Translations under genes and position numbers: made by a program | Part shown: positions 14,128 to 25,617 of the stretch, piece after piece | How the letters are laid out: each line of letters opens with the position of its first letter | Numbering within the stretch: position 1 is the first letter of the stretch | Notes under the pieces: generated by a model | Database searches by the model: none | Told to the model about the DNA's origin: nothing | Seen by the model: only the letters and a program-made list of their open reading frames with translations | Source: Lingula anatina | Lineage: Eukaryota; Brachiopoda; Lingulata; Lingulida; Lingulidae | DNA length: 64,000 nt | Direction: 5' to 3' | Assembly (NCBI RefSeq): GCF_001039355.2 | Contig: NW_019775414.1 | Span: 483,179-547,178 of the forward strand

Positions 14128-15758
14128 TTTGCTGAAGCTTTATCACATATCGTTTTCAACAAATTGGTATGTATTAGTAAATTTTGAAGGAGTATACATG
14201 CTCATAGCCAAGTTGGAAATTGATGGCGATTTGTAAACTTCCGGTCGACCATTCACCGCTGTTAGGGGGCGCACGTTTGCAATACGAGAGCAATACTAGG
14301 TCATCTAGGAGCGAGTGTTTTGACGTTTTTATACAGTTGATGAAGGCACAAGTAATTACTGTGTCTCACTATGTTTTGGCTTTTGTTAATTGATTTGCAT
14401 GTATTCTATAGTTTATTTTATGACATTCTGTCAAAGAGTGAGCAACAATTCGATGTTTTTTTTATGGTAAAAGTTTATGTTTGAATGCTTAGCGCTAAAC
14501 TCTAATTATCGACAATGAACAGGTGTTCACGTTACCACAAAAGAAGCCAAACGAAAAGTCGAATGCTTAATATATAAAGCTATCATTAGGGTCATAATAC
14601 ATTCTTTGTTCGTGGCTAATTCAAAGAATCATATATTACATTAGCTATATATAAACCAACATACAATTCGATTCTTTTTTGAAAAACGACAAGTAGGGGC
14701 CTACATGTAAATAATTGGATTTATCATACGAGTATCTGCCATTAAGATATGTCAGGTTTAGATTCATAGGCCCCTACCTTTCGCATCTGTCATGGCGATA
14801 CGTTGGCGCAATGTAAGTTCCAAATTCACCGCACAAATCTGAAAACTGTGACAAAAATTTCCCAATGCTGAAACATGGCCCTGGACTGCTGCTTTCAAAT
14901 GAATATTCCATTGTATTTCAGTTAATGTCATTACCAATAAAAGAAGTCCATGGATGGGCTTGAAAAGTCACTGCTCTCGGCCCTTCTTGCTTTTCGCTGC
15001 CAAGATATCAAAAGTATAGAAATCCACTGCTTGATAGGTTTTATGACTTCCAGGAATTATTCATCTTGAGTCTTGATCCTTATGCCGTGCTAGCTGGACA
15101 TTTTGCTAAGATAATTTCAGAATTCGTAGTCTCCTGTGGACCTCTGACTCTCATCTCGTGGTAATTTTCATATGCTCAATTATTTGTGCTTTTCGGCTTC
15201 GTTCTTAAAAACTGGTCGCAATTTGAATCATGAAGAAAAAGACGTCTGGATATATTATCCGAGCAACGCCATCTTGGCAATGCTTTTCTCTGGCTGTATA
15301 TATTGATGTTATTCTAGTTATGGAAAGGAGGCCGAATTGACGTCCTTCCTCACTCTGGTATTGATCGAAAAATTTTCACCGCGGCCTCATTCCCTCTTGA
15401 GACCGTCATTATAAACCAGATCGATTGAGTCTTGAAAGAGAGAATCGCAGAAGACAGACAAAGTAGACCTTCTTCATCGTTTATTACGAGTCTTTATTGG
15501 CTTGTTTTTAATTTCGGTTACCCAGTTAGCGAGATTAGTGAGTTTATATCAGTCAGTAAATCAGTTACATTGAGTTTTTTTCTGGAGGAGGGGATGTAGC
15601 CGTGCGTGGCATTTAAATCATAGCAGAATAAAAGTCGACTCTCAGCTAATTTGCGTTCACACGTTTTTTTTCCCTTTTTTTTTTGGGGGGGGGGGGATAG
15701 AGAGAGAAGAACTTTCTCAAAATCTCGTCTCAATCGTGATACTTCTTTTTATTTTCAG
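14128..15758. other. Intergenic, head-to-head between TMEM181 and a cysteine-rich gene
   Basis: No coding exon recognised. The part next to 14127 should hold the TMEM181 5' UTR and promoter. The right part holds a TATA-like box and a possible 5' UTR exon of the cysteine-rich gene. A T-run plus G-run lies near 15665-15698. Confidence 0.6.
15410..15415 (+). promoter_or_regulatory. TATA-like box upstream of cysteine-rich secreted gene
   Basis: TATAAA occurs about 365 nt upstream of the ATG at 15775. A plausible untranslated first exon would start about 30 nt later and end at a GTGAGT donor at 15538, joining the acceptor at 15757-15758. This is inference from motif spacing only. Confidence 0.3.
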
Positions 15759-15774
15759 GTATTGTTGAAGAAAC

Positions 15775-16447
15775 ATGAGCTTGATCAGACATATCCTGCT
15801 CCTTGTCGTGATATACTTGTATATGCCACAGAGCAATGGGCGTATGTTATTTTATTATATTTGATTATTTTACGTAAGACCGTGAGATTAGCATAACAAA
15901 ATGAAAACAAATAAAAAGTCGAATAATGAATAACAAGATAGGAAATTGAATATATATAAAATAGGTGATCAATAACCATGCCTTACGACGAAGAAAATTT
16001 GTTCAGCAATTTACTTCGCAGTAATTTTGATTTTTTGCAATGCTGTATTTTTTTATTTTATTTATTTATTTTATTTTATTTTTTTTGTATGGTTATAACT
16101 TAACGAATACAAATGTATGTTATAGTATTTGGGTTTTTTTCCCATACTGTGTCTGATTCCATTTTTATACGTGGGCTGGCAATTAACAAATAGACGTGTA
16201 TTTTACAGAATGCGTCGACCCTTGCGCCGAGAAGAATGAGGTCACTCTGACCCAGCCCTGCCAGTGTGTAACCTGGTATCTCACGTGCGATAGTTGCTGC
16301 GCCAAAGTGTTTGGTCAAGGGAAATATTTCTACCAGTGGAGCCAAAACAAATTCTGCACTTGCTGTCGAAAGGACGACGTTGGAAAGGAAAAGACTGCGA
16401 ACGATGCATTGGGCGAATCGAAGAAAAGTTTCAAGCTTGTTAATTGA
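15775..16447 (+). CDS. Small secreted cysteine-rich protein, unrecognised family
   Basis: Two coding exons, 15775-15841 and 16209-16447, join in phase 1 for a 101-residue product. An acceptor (TTTTCAG at 15752-15758) sits just before the ATG, so a 5' UTR intron is likely. Residues 1-22 form a signal peptide with a hydrophobic core ILLLVVIYLYM. The mature part has ten cysteines in a C-x3-C, C-x-C, C-x2-CC, C-x-CC pattern between about residues 24 and 75, then a Lys/Glu-rich tail without cysteines. No membrane anchor follows, so the product should be secreted and disulfide-rich. Size and spacing are like antimicrobial, venom-type or matrix peptides, but I recognise no family and do not assign a function. 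The cysteine spacing is not the Ly6 pattern of the genes further downstream. Confidence 0.75.
15965..16045. repeat. Diverged direct repeat, copy 1 (intron)
   Basis: This stretch, from TGATCAATAACC to GCAATGCTG, aligns with 16688-16773 with small gaps. It lies in the intron of the cysteine-rich gene; copy 2 lies after its stop codon, so the second coding exon sits between the two copies. Confidence 0.6.
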
Positions 16448-16687
16448 ATGTTATGTATTTTGTGGATCGAACTGAGGAACTGTGATTACTTCTCCCACTT
16501 CCCGACGAAATCTTGTATCGTGATTCAAACAAATTACGGGTGACAGACAAAAATGGGAGTTATGAATTGGTTGTGCTATATTGAAAACATAATTTCCTGA
16601 GATGATGTTTTAAAAATTCATTTGGTGAAGGGAATTTGGAACCGAGTGAGCTAGTAGACGTAATGGATTTGTGCATATTTTTAATGG

Positions 16688-16773
16688 CTGATCAATTACC
16701 GTATCTTATGACGAAAAAAATTGTTAACAGCAATCACTAAAGCATTGCAGTAATTTACATTTATTGCCATGCT
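16688..16773. repeat. Diverged direct repeat, copy 2 (3' UTR)
   Basis: Counterpart of 15965-16045, sharing CTGATCAATTACC, a TTATGACGAA block, CAGCAAT and GCAGTAATTT in the same order. It lies between the stop at 16447 and the AATAAA at 16968. Confidence 0.6.
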
Positions 16774-16967
16774 AAAATGTTATTCTCTTTCTAATAACAT
16801 ACTTGCAATAATCTAAATTTTTTAAGTCTCATGTTTTCTCATTAAGTGAGAATTTTATGTAGGCCTACATGGTAGTTTAAGTTGAGCACAATTCTTTGAT
16901 TTTGTACAAAGATTTAATTATTCATAACATTAACCTGAATTATGCAAACATATTTTTCACATGTTAG

Positions 16968-16973
16968 AATAAA
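16968..16973 (+). terminator. Poly(A) signal AATAAA for cysteine-rich gene
   Basis: First canonical AATAAA after the stop at 16447, giving a 3' UTR of about 530 nt. Assignment by position. Confidence 0.45.
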
Positions 16974-19075
16974 CTTTTTCTGAAACTGGCAAATAAGTTT
17001 GTTCTTTTTACAATTAATACTTGAAAATCATCCTATACCGATTTGTCTTGTTAAGTCTAAATCATTCTGCCAGAATTTGAAAATTTTTTAGAGCCTGTGC
17101 AGTGCTATGACACAAGATGTGCGGACTTTTCTTATTATCATTAAGAAGCAATTCCTTTTTTAGCATGGACCTGGTTAAGACCAGGAATTTGTCACTGCAT
17201 AGGAAGAATGCTGATTTATCAGATTTGCGTTTTAAAGTCAACATAAAAACACTTTGATTGTGCTAGAGGATATATTGATAGCTATCTCCCCCTAGCGTTG
17301 ACTTTTTGTGAGATTCGTGAATCGCGGGAATATTTAAGTGCATGATGGGGGGCTTCCTCGTACGTTTTCTGAAAAAAGTATTTTATTTCAACAACAAGTG
17401 GACATCAGCCCATACATGTTTTGACCGTAAAATTTGTGAACAACAACCATCCAAGCAACAACCTCTCACCATATCTGTAGTTATTTGCATAACAATACGT
17501 TGCTCAACGTAATGCGAGCTGTCTTCCAAATTAGTCACTTGGCAGTTGGACGACGTAAAGTGAAGACACAAGGATATGTCTGGGGAAGTCTCAAGGTCGA
17601 GCTTTGATTAGGCGTAGAAGGAAATAAATATCCAGTAAGTATCATTGCTTCTTCAGTTACCTCCGTTATCCAATACCATATACTTCTTTTTTGTATTGAA
17701 TAAAATGCTTAAAAGTACCAAAGACGTGCATGTAGAAGAAAGAGAAGTAACATCGTGTAACCTTTTGTTATGTCCAGAGTATTATTATATATTGGTTTTT
17801 GATAAGTGTTACAATACATTGGGACTGAAAGCAAAAGGAACAGCAGGGTTCTTAGTTGGCCGCCGAAAAAATGTGCATGAAAGTTAGCTTTGCTTGAGTT
17901 TACTGTGCTTTGCTTGAACATTTTTGTATGGCCCTGGACAAGTAAAATACCATTTGAGACTTTAAATTGTTTTTATGTGAAGGTAAGCGACAAAAAACAT
18001 TGACTTATTCGGATGACATCCTGACTAGATAGCAATTATATCCAAATTATGAGCGCTATAACCGATATGTTATCTTGTCAGTCAATTAATTGGCCATACT
18101 GTACTCTGCACTGGAATTCGTCAAAATGGTGTTGCCTTAGCTGAGATCTGCGTTCTTGGAATACTATAGCAATGACATTTAATTAATTTTTATGCCAAAC
18201 GTAGTAAGGCAACTTCGATCCCGTTTTTTTTTTTTTTTCGGTGCTAACCGAGCATGAAATTCAGGCAAGCCAATTGAGTAATTTCAGACATAAGTACTTC
18301 CTCTTTGATAAATCATACATAGATACTATGTTAACTGAGAGCCAAAAATTTCTCAAACTTTTTTTCTCATTTCAGAAACTCAGCGAGATACTGCGCAGCA
18401 TGCACCTCCAAGCAGCTTAGCCCTTTGATCGCATTCAGGATCCCTACGCCCATTAATGTATTTATTATGATAAAACCAAATAAATACGTTTTTTTATTAT
18501 TTTGATATGAAATAAAAATATGATGATGATTTTAATGACAACAGAAAGAAGTAAAATTATCAAAAGATGATAACTGTTTTGGCACTTTCAAATACTATCC
18601 TCTCATATTGTCGACTTTCTGTGGTACCTGAAGTTACAATGTTTTGAAATGTTCTTGTGAAAAAATATTTAGAGTATTTCTTATTCCTTCATATATGTGT
18701 ATGTCTAATTTAAAATCCACATAGCCCTAAATGTTCAGTCAATGATATTGCAATTTCTATAACATCGTTTAAATGCTGTTTGTTTGATTGAATGTTTTCA
18801 CATCTTTTTGACAATTCACTGTCTTAATGTATGTGTATTTATAATGACTCTGTTTGAATGTTTTTTGCTTGCTAGCATGTTTGTTCAAAATTTTTGTATG
18901 TTTGGCATTTTGGTATTATCTTAATATTATCTACTTAGTATGTTTTCAAGGATTTGAAAATAAACTAATAAATAAAATGTTTTGTTTTTAATGAATGATA
19001 CAATAATAATAATTCCCCCTAGCATAAAAGTTCACTACACCTGGAATTGCACCATCTGTCGAAACTTCCTTTCAC
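16974..19075. other. Intergenic, no gene recognised
   Basis: No open frame with coding character. AATAAA motifs cluster at 18959-18976 and the preceding 600 nt are AT-rich and UTR-like, so an unrecognised noncoding transcript on the + strand could end there. No supporting exon is visible. Confidence 0.5.
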
Positions 19076-20140
19076 TCTTCAGATTAAATGGATTCGTCCC
19101 TTTGACCCCTCCCGACTGAAAGGAATCAACCTACCTGTCACCTCTCAAAACTGAATGAACTCTCCACACCTGTCACCCTCAAACTAAATGGATTCGCCCC
19201 ACCTGTCACCCCTCGAAAGTGAATGGGCTCGCCCCACCTGTCACCCCTCAAAACTGAATGAACTCTCCACACCTGTCACCCTTAAACTAAATGGATTCGC
19301 CCTACCTGGAACCCCTCGAAATTGGATGAACTCTCCCCACCTGTCACCCCTCAAAAATGAATGGACTCGCCCCACCTGTCACCCCTCGAAAGTGAATGGG
19401 CTCGCCCCACCTGTTACCCCTCAAAAGTGAATGGATTTGCCCCACCTGTCACCCCTCAAAAGTGAATGGACTTGCCCCACCTGTCACCCCCTCAAAACTG
19501 AATGGACTTGCCCCACCTGTCACCCCTNNNNNNNNNNNNNNNNNNNNNNNNNNNNNNNNNNNNNNNNNNNNNNNNNNNNNNNNNNNNNNNNNNNNNNNNN
19601 NNNNNNNNNNNNNNNNNNNNNNNNNNNNNNNNNNNNNNNNNNNNNNNNNNNNNNNNNNNNNNNNNNNNNNNNNNNNNNNNNNNNNNNNNNNNNNNNNNNN
19701 NNNNNNNNNNNNNNNNNNNNNNNNNNNNNNNNNNNNNNNNNNNNNNNNNNNNNNNNNNNNNNNNNNNNNNNNNNNNNNNNNNTGAATGGACTCGCCCCAC
19801 CTGTCACCCCTCAAAGTTTAATGGACTCGCCCCACCTGTCACCCCTCAAAACTGAATGGGCTTGCCCCACCTGTCACCCCTTAAAACTGAATGGACTCGC
19901 CCCACCTGTCACCCCCTCAAAACTGAATGGGCTTGCCCCACCTGTCACCCCTTAAAACTGAATGGACTTGCCCCGCCTGTCACTCCTCAAAAGTGAATGG
20001 ACTCGCCCCACCTGTCACCCCTTAAAACTGAATCGACACGTTCCAGCCATCACCCCACAAATGAGATGTATTTGTCCCATCTGCTATCAAAAAATTGAAT
20101 GGATTTGTTCCAAGAGATTTTTATTTCGTCACCCCAAAGC
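19076..20140. repeat. 35-bp minisatellite with assembly gap
   Basis: Tandem copies of a 35-nt unit, measured from successive starts at 19358, 19393 and 19428. The core is CGCCCCACCTGTCACCCCTC followed by AAAACTGAATGGACT. The first and last copies decay (rougher near 19076-19180 and 20030-20140), while internal copies are nearly identical. Because 35 is not a multiple of three, all three forward frames stay open and give false Pro-rich proteins. Each unit carries one CACCTG E-box. The + strand is C-rich with few G runs; the - strand has regular GGGG runs. Confidence 0.95.
19528..19782. other. Assembly gap (255 N)
   Basis: A run of N lies inside the 35-bp minisatellite. The true copy number is unknown and the array may be longer than shown. 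Confidence 0.99.
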
Positions 20141-22876
20141 ACTTATCACACTCTTTCTAAACTGTTAATTATTATTTTCAAATTGTTTTATTTATCATAT
20201 CATATCATTATAATTTCAGTGAACAAAACCAAAAAATATATATAAACGAGGACACTTTAATATGTAAATGGCGTTTACTTCTACATATATTGCTGAATAC
20301 GTGTTTTATGCATAACTATTACCACACTTTAGATATCAATAATATTTACTGTACAAAAATAAACTTAAGACTTTTAACCAATTGTATTTTTCATTTTGCT
20401 CACATCTATCACAATATATCATAGTGTTGACTACAACTAAAAATATCAAAATACAATGATCTGATGGAAACTATTTAACAAAGCGAAAAAGTCTAGAGTG
20501 AGGACTTATGTGCCTAGGAAAACGCATGCCAAAAGCAGTGTAAAATTACACAAACTACTGTAAAATACATTAAAAGCGTAATGACTCTCCTCTGTATGAC
20601 CATTTGTGAACATTTGCGATCATCGCTTAAAAATATAAATAAAAGATTTTAAATACATAAACATTGATAAAATGAGAGTCATAATATGCAAAGACATAAC
20701 AATAACATTTTGGTATTTAAAACATTGATAATTACACCATTATATATAGGCCTATATAAGCATACAGTAAGAAAATTGGAGAGCAACTTTCAAATAGAGT
20801 CGGACGCACCCTTGTTCCACGTTATACTATAGCATGAAAAGATCATGATCAATCTTTAGCGTATGATTTGTAAACAATATGATTGATATTTGGTTATAAT
20901 GGAAAAAAAGTATCATCATTTCAACATATGAAATATGTAGGCCCAGGATGTTTTGGAAATCAGATAAATAGCATGCACGATTTTCATCATATAATATAGC
21001 TTGTATTTCTGTGTCCCTGTGTCCGGTCCAAAATATGTGCAAAAGACCGAAGAAGTTTCTGTCAGTTGCATATGGATTTTTCAGTACCTCGGCAAAGGAA
21101 ATGGCGGTTCTGAAATACGACGAAAAAACAAATGATATAATTCAATTTCCCAATGTAACACAATTTGACCTAAGATTAAGTAAACTTAAAATGGAAAGGC
21201 ATGTGATATTCAAATAAATCGGACCGAGGCTGGCTGAACACCAAATTGAAAAAAAAATTAAAAATGAATGAAAAAAGGGACTGCAGTCCAATATTCACGT
21301 ATTTATTTCTTATTTCTATTTAAATATTCTTTTAAATTTCTATCAGATGTTTGATATTTAAATGGTATACTTATAAGTTATATGGTATACACCCATTTCT
21401 ATCTCTCTATGAAAGGAATGACAAGAATAAAATAGGACCAATATTATGGGAAAGTTTTTTTCTGAGTAATGAACAACAAAGAGTAATCAACATATATTTC
21501 AAATTAAAACAAGCTTCTGGCAAATACTTAGGTGCAAGCTATATCAAATTCAAATCACAACAAATGAAAAGTATGCCCGTTACCCTGACGATAGCCGTAC
21601 ATACAACATTATCGAGTTATTTGCTTCAGTATTCTGCCTCACAAGTTCAATTTTTGGTCTAATATGCAAGGCACTTGCAGCATGTAAGTCCGAAATCTGA
21701 GGCAAGGTACTCACCTGCTTTAACCTAGTATTTAAAATCCGAAGCTGAGCCAACCAAGGTATGCACATTAGATGTAACTTCTTTTCACTCTTATACCTAT
21801 GCAGAAGAAATGTTACTCACAAGACTTAATTTGCTTCAACGCTGAATGGAATATTGTAATTTCGCCACATCTATCCTCTGTATCCTACGTCCTCTTCTTT
21901 CAGAGTCCAGAGGTCAAGTGATACGACTAGTCAAGAAGATAATTTGCACTGCACTGAGAGACTTATTGCTATGTAAATTACGTTATGTAACAGGTAGGTC
22001 TATGGCGCATTTTGAGTGATGAGTTGCTGCTGAAATCATGCTCACCAGCAAATGTGCATGATCTTACAGAATGTTAACTCAGAATTTATGCGAGCTCTTG
22101 ACTGACACTTTCAGATTATTTAATCAAAAGCCCCTCGCTGCAAAATGAGTCACGATGTTTCAAAATAATTTGCCTTATTCTAAAGTAAGGGGATGTAATA
22201 ACTGTCACCGCTACCATATTTGCATGGACTATTTATACACTCGTAACATTCCGATTACGGACATCCTTCATATAAACATGGCAGAGAATATGTACAAATT
22301 GTTTTTAAAAGATTCAACACCGGTGCTTTTAGATACTATATTTACTCGATTTGGCCTCGTTTTATTTTGCAAGCCTTACACCAATCTTAGACATAATAAT
22401 CGATATTATGTCCAAGCACCAATAAACTAGAAAAGATAGACCCATAGTAACCATTGAACTTGGATAGAAAAAACATATACCAGTACAGTTGAAATGAAAC
22501 TTTTATTTATTATATTGATATATCCGGGTAATTTATCACTACCAGCATTTTAAATACTTAACTTTTAAATCACAAAATGAAATATATAATGTTATGGGCA
22601 TATCTGACAATGGACATTTGTTATTTATTTATCTATTTATTTTGTAATTTATTTGTCAGATAATAACCTAATTCTCACAGCAGCTAAAGGTTTGGTCTAT
22701 GGAATGCAACATACGGGTATGCAGCCTGAATTGCAGTAGAAACTAAATTCACAGGGAGCAAGTCTGTATCGTCCGTTTTGTTTTGTTGAAAAGTAACAAC
22801 CGTGTGTTTGCATTTATTTTTGAACGTGTGTGTATACGCCTGATGCGCGCTCGCACATGCATACACAAGTAATGCT
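20141..22876. other. Intergenic, no gene recognised
   Basis: AT-rich sequence. Short open frames near 21011-21217 and 22155-22430 have neither splice context nor recognisable protein character. The 3' UTR of the NXPE-like gene on the - strand probably occupies part of the right end. Confidence 0.5.
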
Positions 22877-24340
22877 TTACGGTTCAGTCATGCAGATTTG
22901 TCTCAGAAGCAAGTGCGCTATAGTAATACCAGTGTCTCCAATATACTTAATTTTCCCATCTCTTTGAATGGCACATAAATAGTGAATGTCATCACAGGTT
23001 GTATTAACCAAAGGGTTTGTGATGTAAAACGCGTCGAAAACCTCGACACCGTATTTCTTCATCTTCATTCTCAATATTTCATTTGTTGCTGCTTTCATAT
23101 AATAGTTACTGTCATTTTTCCCATGTCCCCCAGTTACAATATTGAAATATACCAGTCTAACATCAGATGTATCTGGATTTTGACGAACTTCTTGGATGGC
23201 GTCGAAGATATATTTACTGGAATTGGATATAAATTCCCAGGTGCTTTTAAAAGCTAAATCCCACTGACCTAAACCCAGAACAATCACGTCTCTCTTTGAC
23301 CACGTGGGTTTTGAAGATAGAAACTTCCGAAGACACTCGGCCGCAACTTCCGGATAACTTCCCCAGAGAAACGCAATGTTCTCCATGTGAATGGATCTGC
23401 CATGGACTTTTCGCAGATGGAAATCGTTCTCCAGCTTAACTAAATGCATGAAGTAGGCCGATATTCCTCTCACGTGAGAGTCCCCTATAAAGGCAAAACT
23501 AATTTTGTCATTTTTACATCGATATATTTCAGTTGGAGTTAAATACGGCAGCAACGACCCTTTTTCCGACCCCCATCTCCAAGTTCCGTTAGTTTTCCAC
23601 CATCGTCCACGTAAATAATCTGTCAAGTATCCGCTGTATTTTACTTGAAGACTCTTCATTTCAGTGAGACTAATTGGGCACACACCGTTGTATATCTTCA
23701 GAATTTTTTGAATGCGCCCTGGCCATGCGGTATTAGCATCTGCATGGTGTCTGTATGCCTCAAAGCGTATATAGTCCAGATGAACAGTGATGTCTACACA
23801 GGTGTATATTTTAGGACATTGAGCAACATAAGTGCCGTTGAGAAAGTCCCTTACCGTGCAGGTTAAGCATTCTCCTCCTACCGCTTGAATTCTAAAGCAG
23901 CTCCCTCCACGTGAGGTGACATTGCGGAAGTCTGCGTTTTCCGTTCTTAGATATTCGTTTATCACAAAAGTTAGCACATCTGGGTTAGAATGAAGCCGGG
24001 CCATTTTAATGACAAAATAACGCCGCGATATTTCAGAATGGTATCGTGTATAATCTGAGGACGAAGAACCGGACAGATCTGATACTTTTTCTGGATGAGA
24101 TGCTTCTGACCAGTAGTGGTACAGTTGTGACATTTCAGCTGGGCCAAATCGTGTTAAGTCGGCATTTGTGGATCCATCCGATGCTACAGGTAGTTCACCT
24201 CTGTTGTGGATCAAATACCCATCCTCCGCCCATGGAATAAGCAAGACTATCAAAATCATGAATACGATGAGAGAAACAGCTACGAAATAAAACACACATT
24301 TCATCCATTTGACTCTTCCGTTTTTAAAGAGGAGATTCAT
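22877..24340 (-). CDS. NXPE-like type II membrane protein with SGNH-type domain, single coding exon
   Basis: A 487-residue uninterrupted frame. Residues 13-37 are a single membrane anchor after a short basic N-terminus, so the rest should face the Golgi lumen or outside. A cysteine-rich region at about 145-200 (GSCFRIQAVGGECLTCTV, then LDYIRFEAYRHH) resembles the neurexophilin/NXPE middle domain. The C-terminal half looks like the NXPE C-terminal or PC-esterase fold: FIGDSHVRG with the GDSH block at 286-289, GLGQWD at 356-361, and a D-x-x-H motif in CDDIHYLC at 449-456, the usual partners of the block-I Ser. Catalysis is plausible, substrate unknown. Several NxS/T glycosylation sites are present. 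An acceptor-like CTGTAG just before the ATG suggests a 5' UTR intron. Family assignment is from motif memory, not a search. Confidence 0.82.
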   Translation of the reverse strand: MNLLFKNGRVKWMKCVFYFVAVSLIVFMILIVLLIPWAEDGYLIHNRGELPVASDGSTNADLTRFGPAEMSQLYHYWSEASHPEKVSDLSGSSSSDYTRYHSEISRRYFVIKMARLHSNPDVLTFVINEYLRTENADFRNVTSRGGSCFRIQAVGGECLTCTVRDFLNGTYVAQCPKIYTCVDITVHLDYIRFEAYRHHADANTAWPGRIQKILKIYNGVCPISLTEMKSLQVKYSGYLTDYLRGRWWKTNGTWRWGSEKGSLLPYLTPTEIYRCKNDKISFAFIGDSHVRGISAYFMHLVKLENDFHLRKVHGRSIHMENIAFLWGSYPEVAAECLRKFLSSKPTWSKRDVIVLGLGQWDLAFKSTWEFISNSSKYIFDAIQEVRQNPDTSDVRLVYFNIVTGGHGKNDSNYYMKAATNEILRMKMKKYGVEVFDAFYITNPLVNTTCDDIHYLCAIQRDGKIKYIGDTGITIAHLLLRQICMTEP

Positions 24341-25057
24341 TTTTTTACCTACAGGTAAAGTGTTATTTGTAAGCTAGGAGAGCATGGATAAAATATCAAT
24401 TTCCTCTGAGGAACAGCGCCATATAAGTTCATTTCAATTTCCGTCACTGACCCGCATTTTACATGGAAAGTCATGCGTTAGCCAGCCTATTTTATGTTTC
24501 CCATTGTGTGTTCATTCTGTGTACTTTTTGAGCTAACCAGTACCAGTGTTAGCACCAGAGTAGGCGAAATGATGCTGACGCGTTCTGCCTCGTAGCACAT
24601 TCAGTTCACTTTTCATACTAAACGCCGGATTACAATAAGATCTGTGTAAAGGACTAAGTAATTATTCACATGCTCTAGTTATTTCCGAATATTCTCTTTG
24701 CGAGGCATGAGCCATGTTATTATAATGATGAATAAGATAAGAGTAAAGGCTTCTTTGTAAAAGGCTTGCATATGAGATAAGATTAGTTTAAGATTTGCAC
24801 TTGGAAGTATCCTACCCGGGATTTCCCAACCGAACCAAATTTTTCCTTCAAAAAAGCAATTTTCTCACGTTTAATCTTTAATTGTCAAATTCCATAAATT
24901 GCCAATAGAAAATACTTTAAGCAATTCAAACATGGCAAAGACAGTTGAAGAAAACAGCATCTTGTTCAAAATTTTTAAAAATTTATTCCAGTAATTAGTT
25001 CAATAATTAATTCATGTAATCAATAAACATCTAAATACAAGAGGACACTGATCAATA

Positions 25058-25124
<67 letters not shown>

Positions 25125-25617
25125 CAATTAGAAAAAATGTTCTTTGATTGAAACAAATCTGGTGCTTATTACGAAAAAAAAACAACATTCCCTTAAAAAT
25201 TTTGATGTGGCAGGCTCAGATGTGCAGTTGGTGAGTTTACGGGCATATTTCATCCACGCCAGGGACTCACGATCTTACAACTTCTTACGGTGTGCCAGGG
25301 GATCGTTTCCAATTCTGCAAATTTCGTTCTGCCACCCCACAACCCAATAAAAATAATAAAAACGAAAAAAAAAATACCCCTTAAATATAGCAAATAGCAA
25401 TTGTCAAACCCTAGATAAAAAAATAAATAAATAGAATTAAACTTAAATTTAACAATGAATTATATCAATGGAAATACTGTGTACAGCGACTTTAAAATTG
25501 TCCAAATGTTTTTACATGTGCCCATGCGCTTTCTCTGGGGTAATTAATCACTGTAGGTCTTAATCAGTAGGTGGTTGTTCATCCCAGATACCGCTGCGCC
25601 CTCTCACGGCAGCGACT
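24341..25617. other. Intergenic with AT microsatellite
   Basis: Contains the presumed promoter or 5' UTR of the NXPE-like gene on the left, a (TA)n run, and the likely 3' UTR of the coiled-coil gene on the right. No coding exon seen. Confidence 0.55.
25061..25122. repeat. (TA)n microsatellite
   Basis: About 31 uninterrupted TA dinucleotides. Confidence 0.97.

Noticed and set aside
19188-19955. Several overlapping Pro-rich open frames on both strands
   Set aside because: They are produced by the 35-bp tandem repeat, which is open in several frames, and they run through the N gap; no splice sites, signal or codon bias.
19076-20140. Possible CRISPR array
   Set aside because: Copies are contiguous with no unique spacers, and the surrounding genes are eukaryotic.
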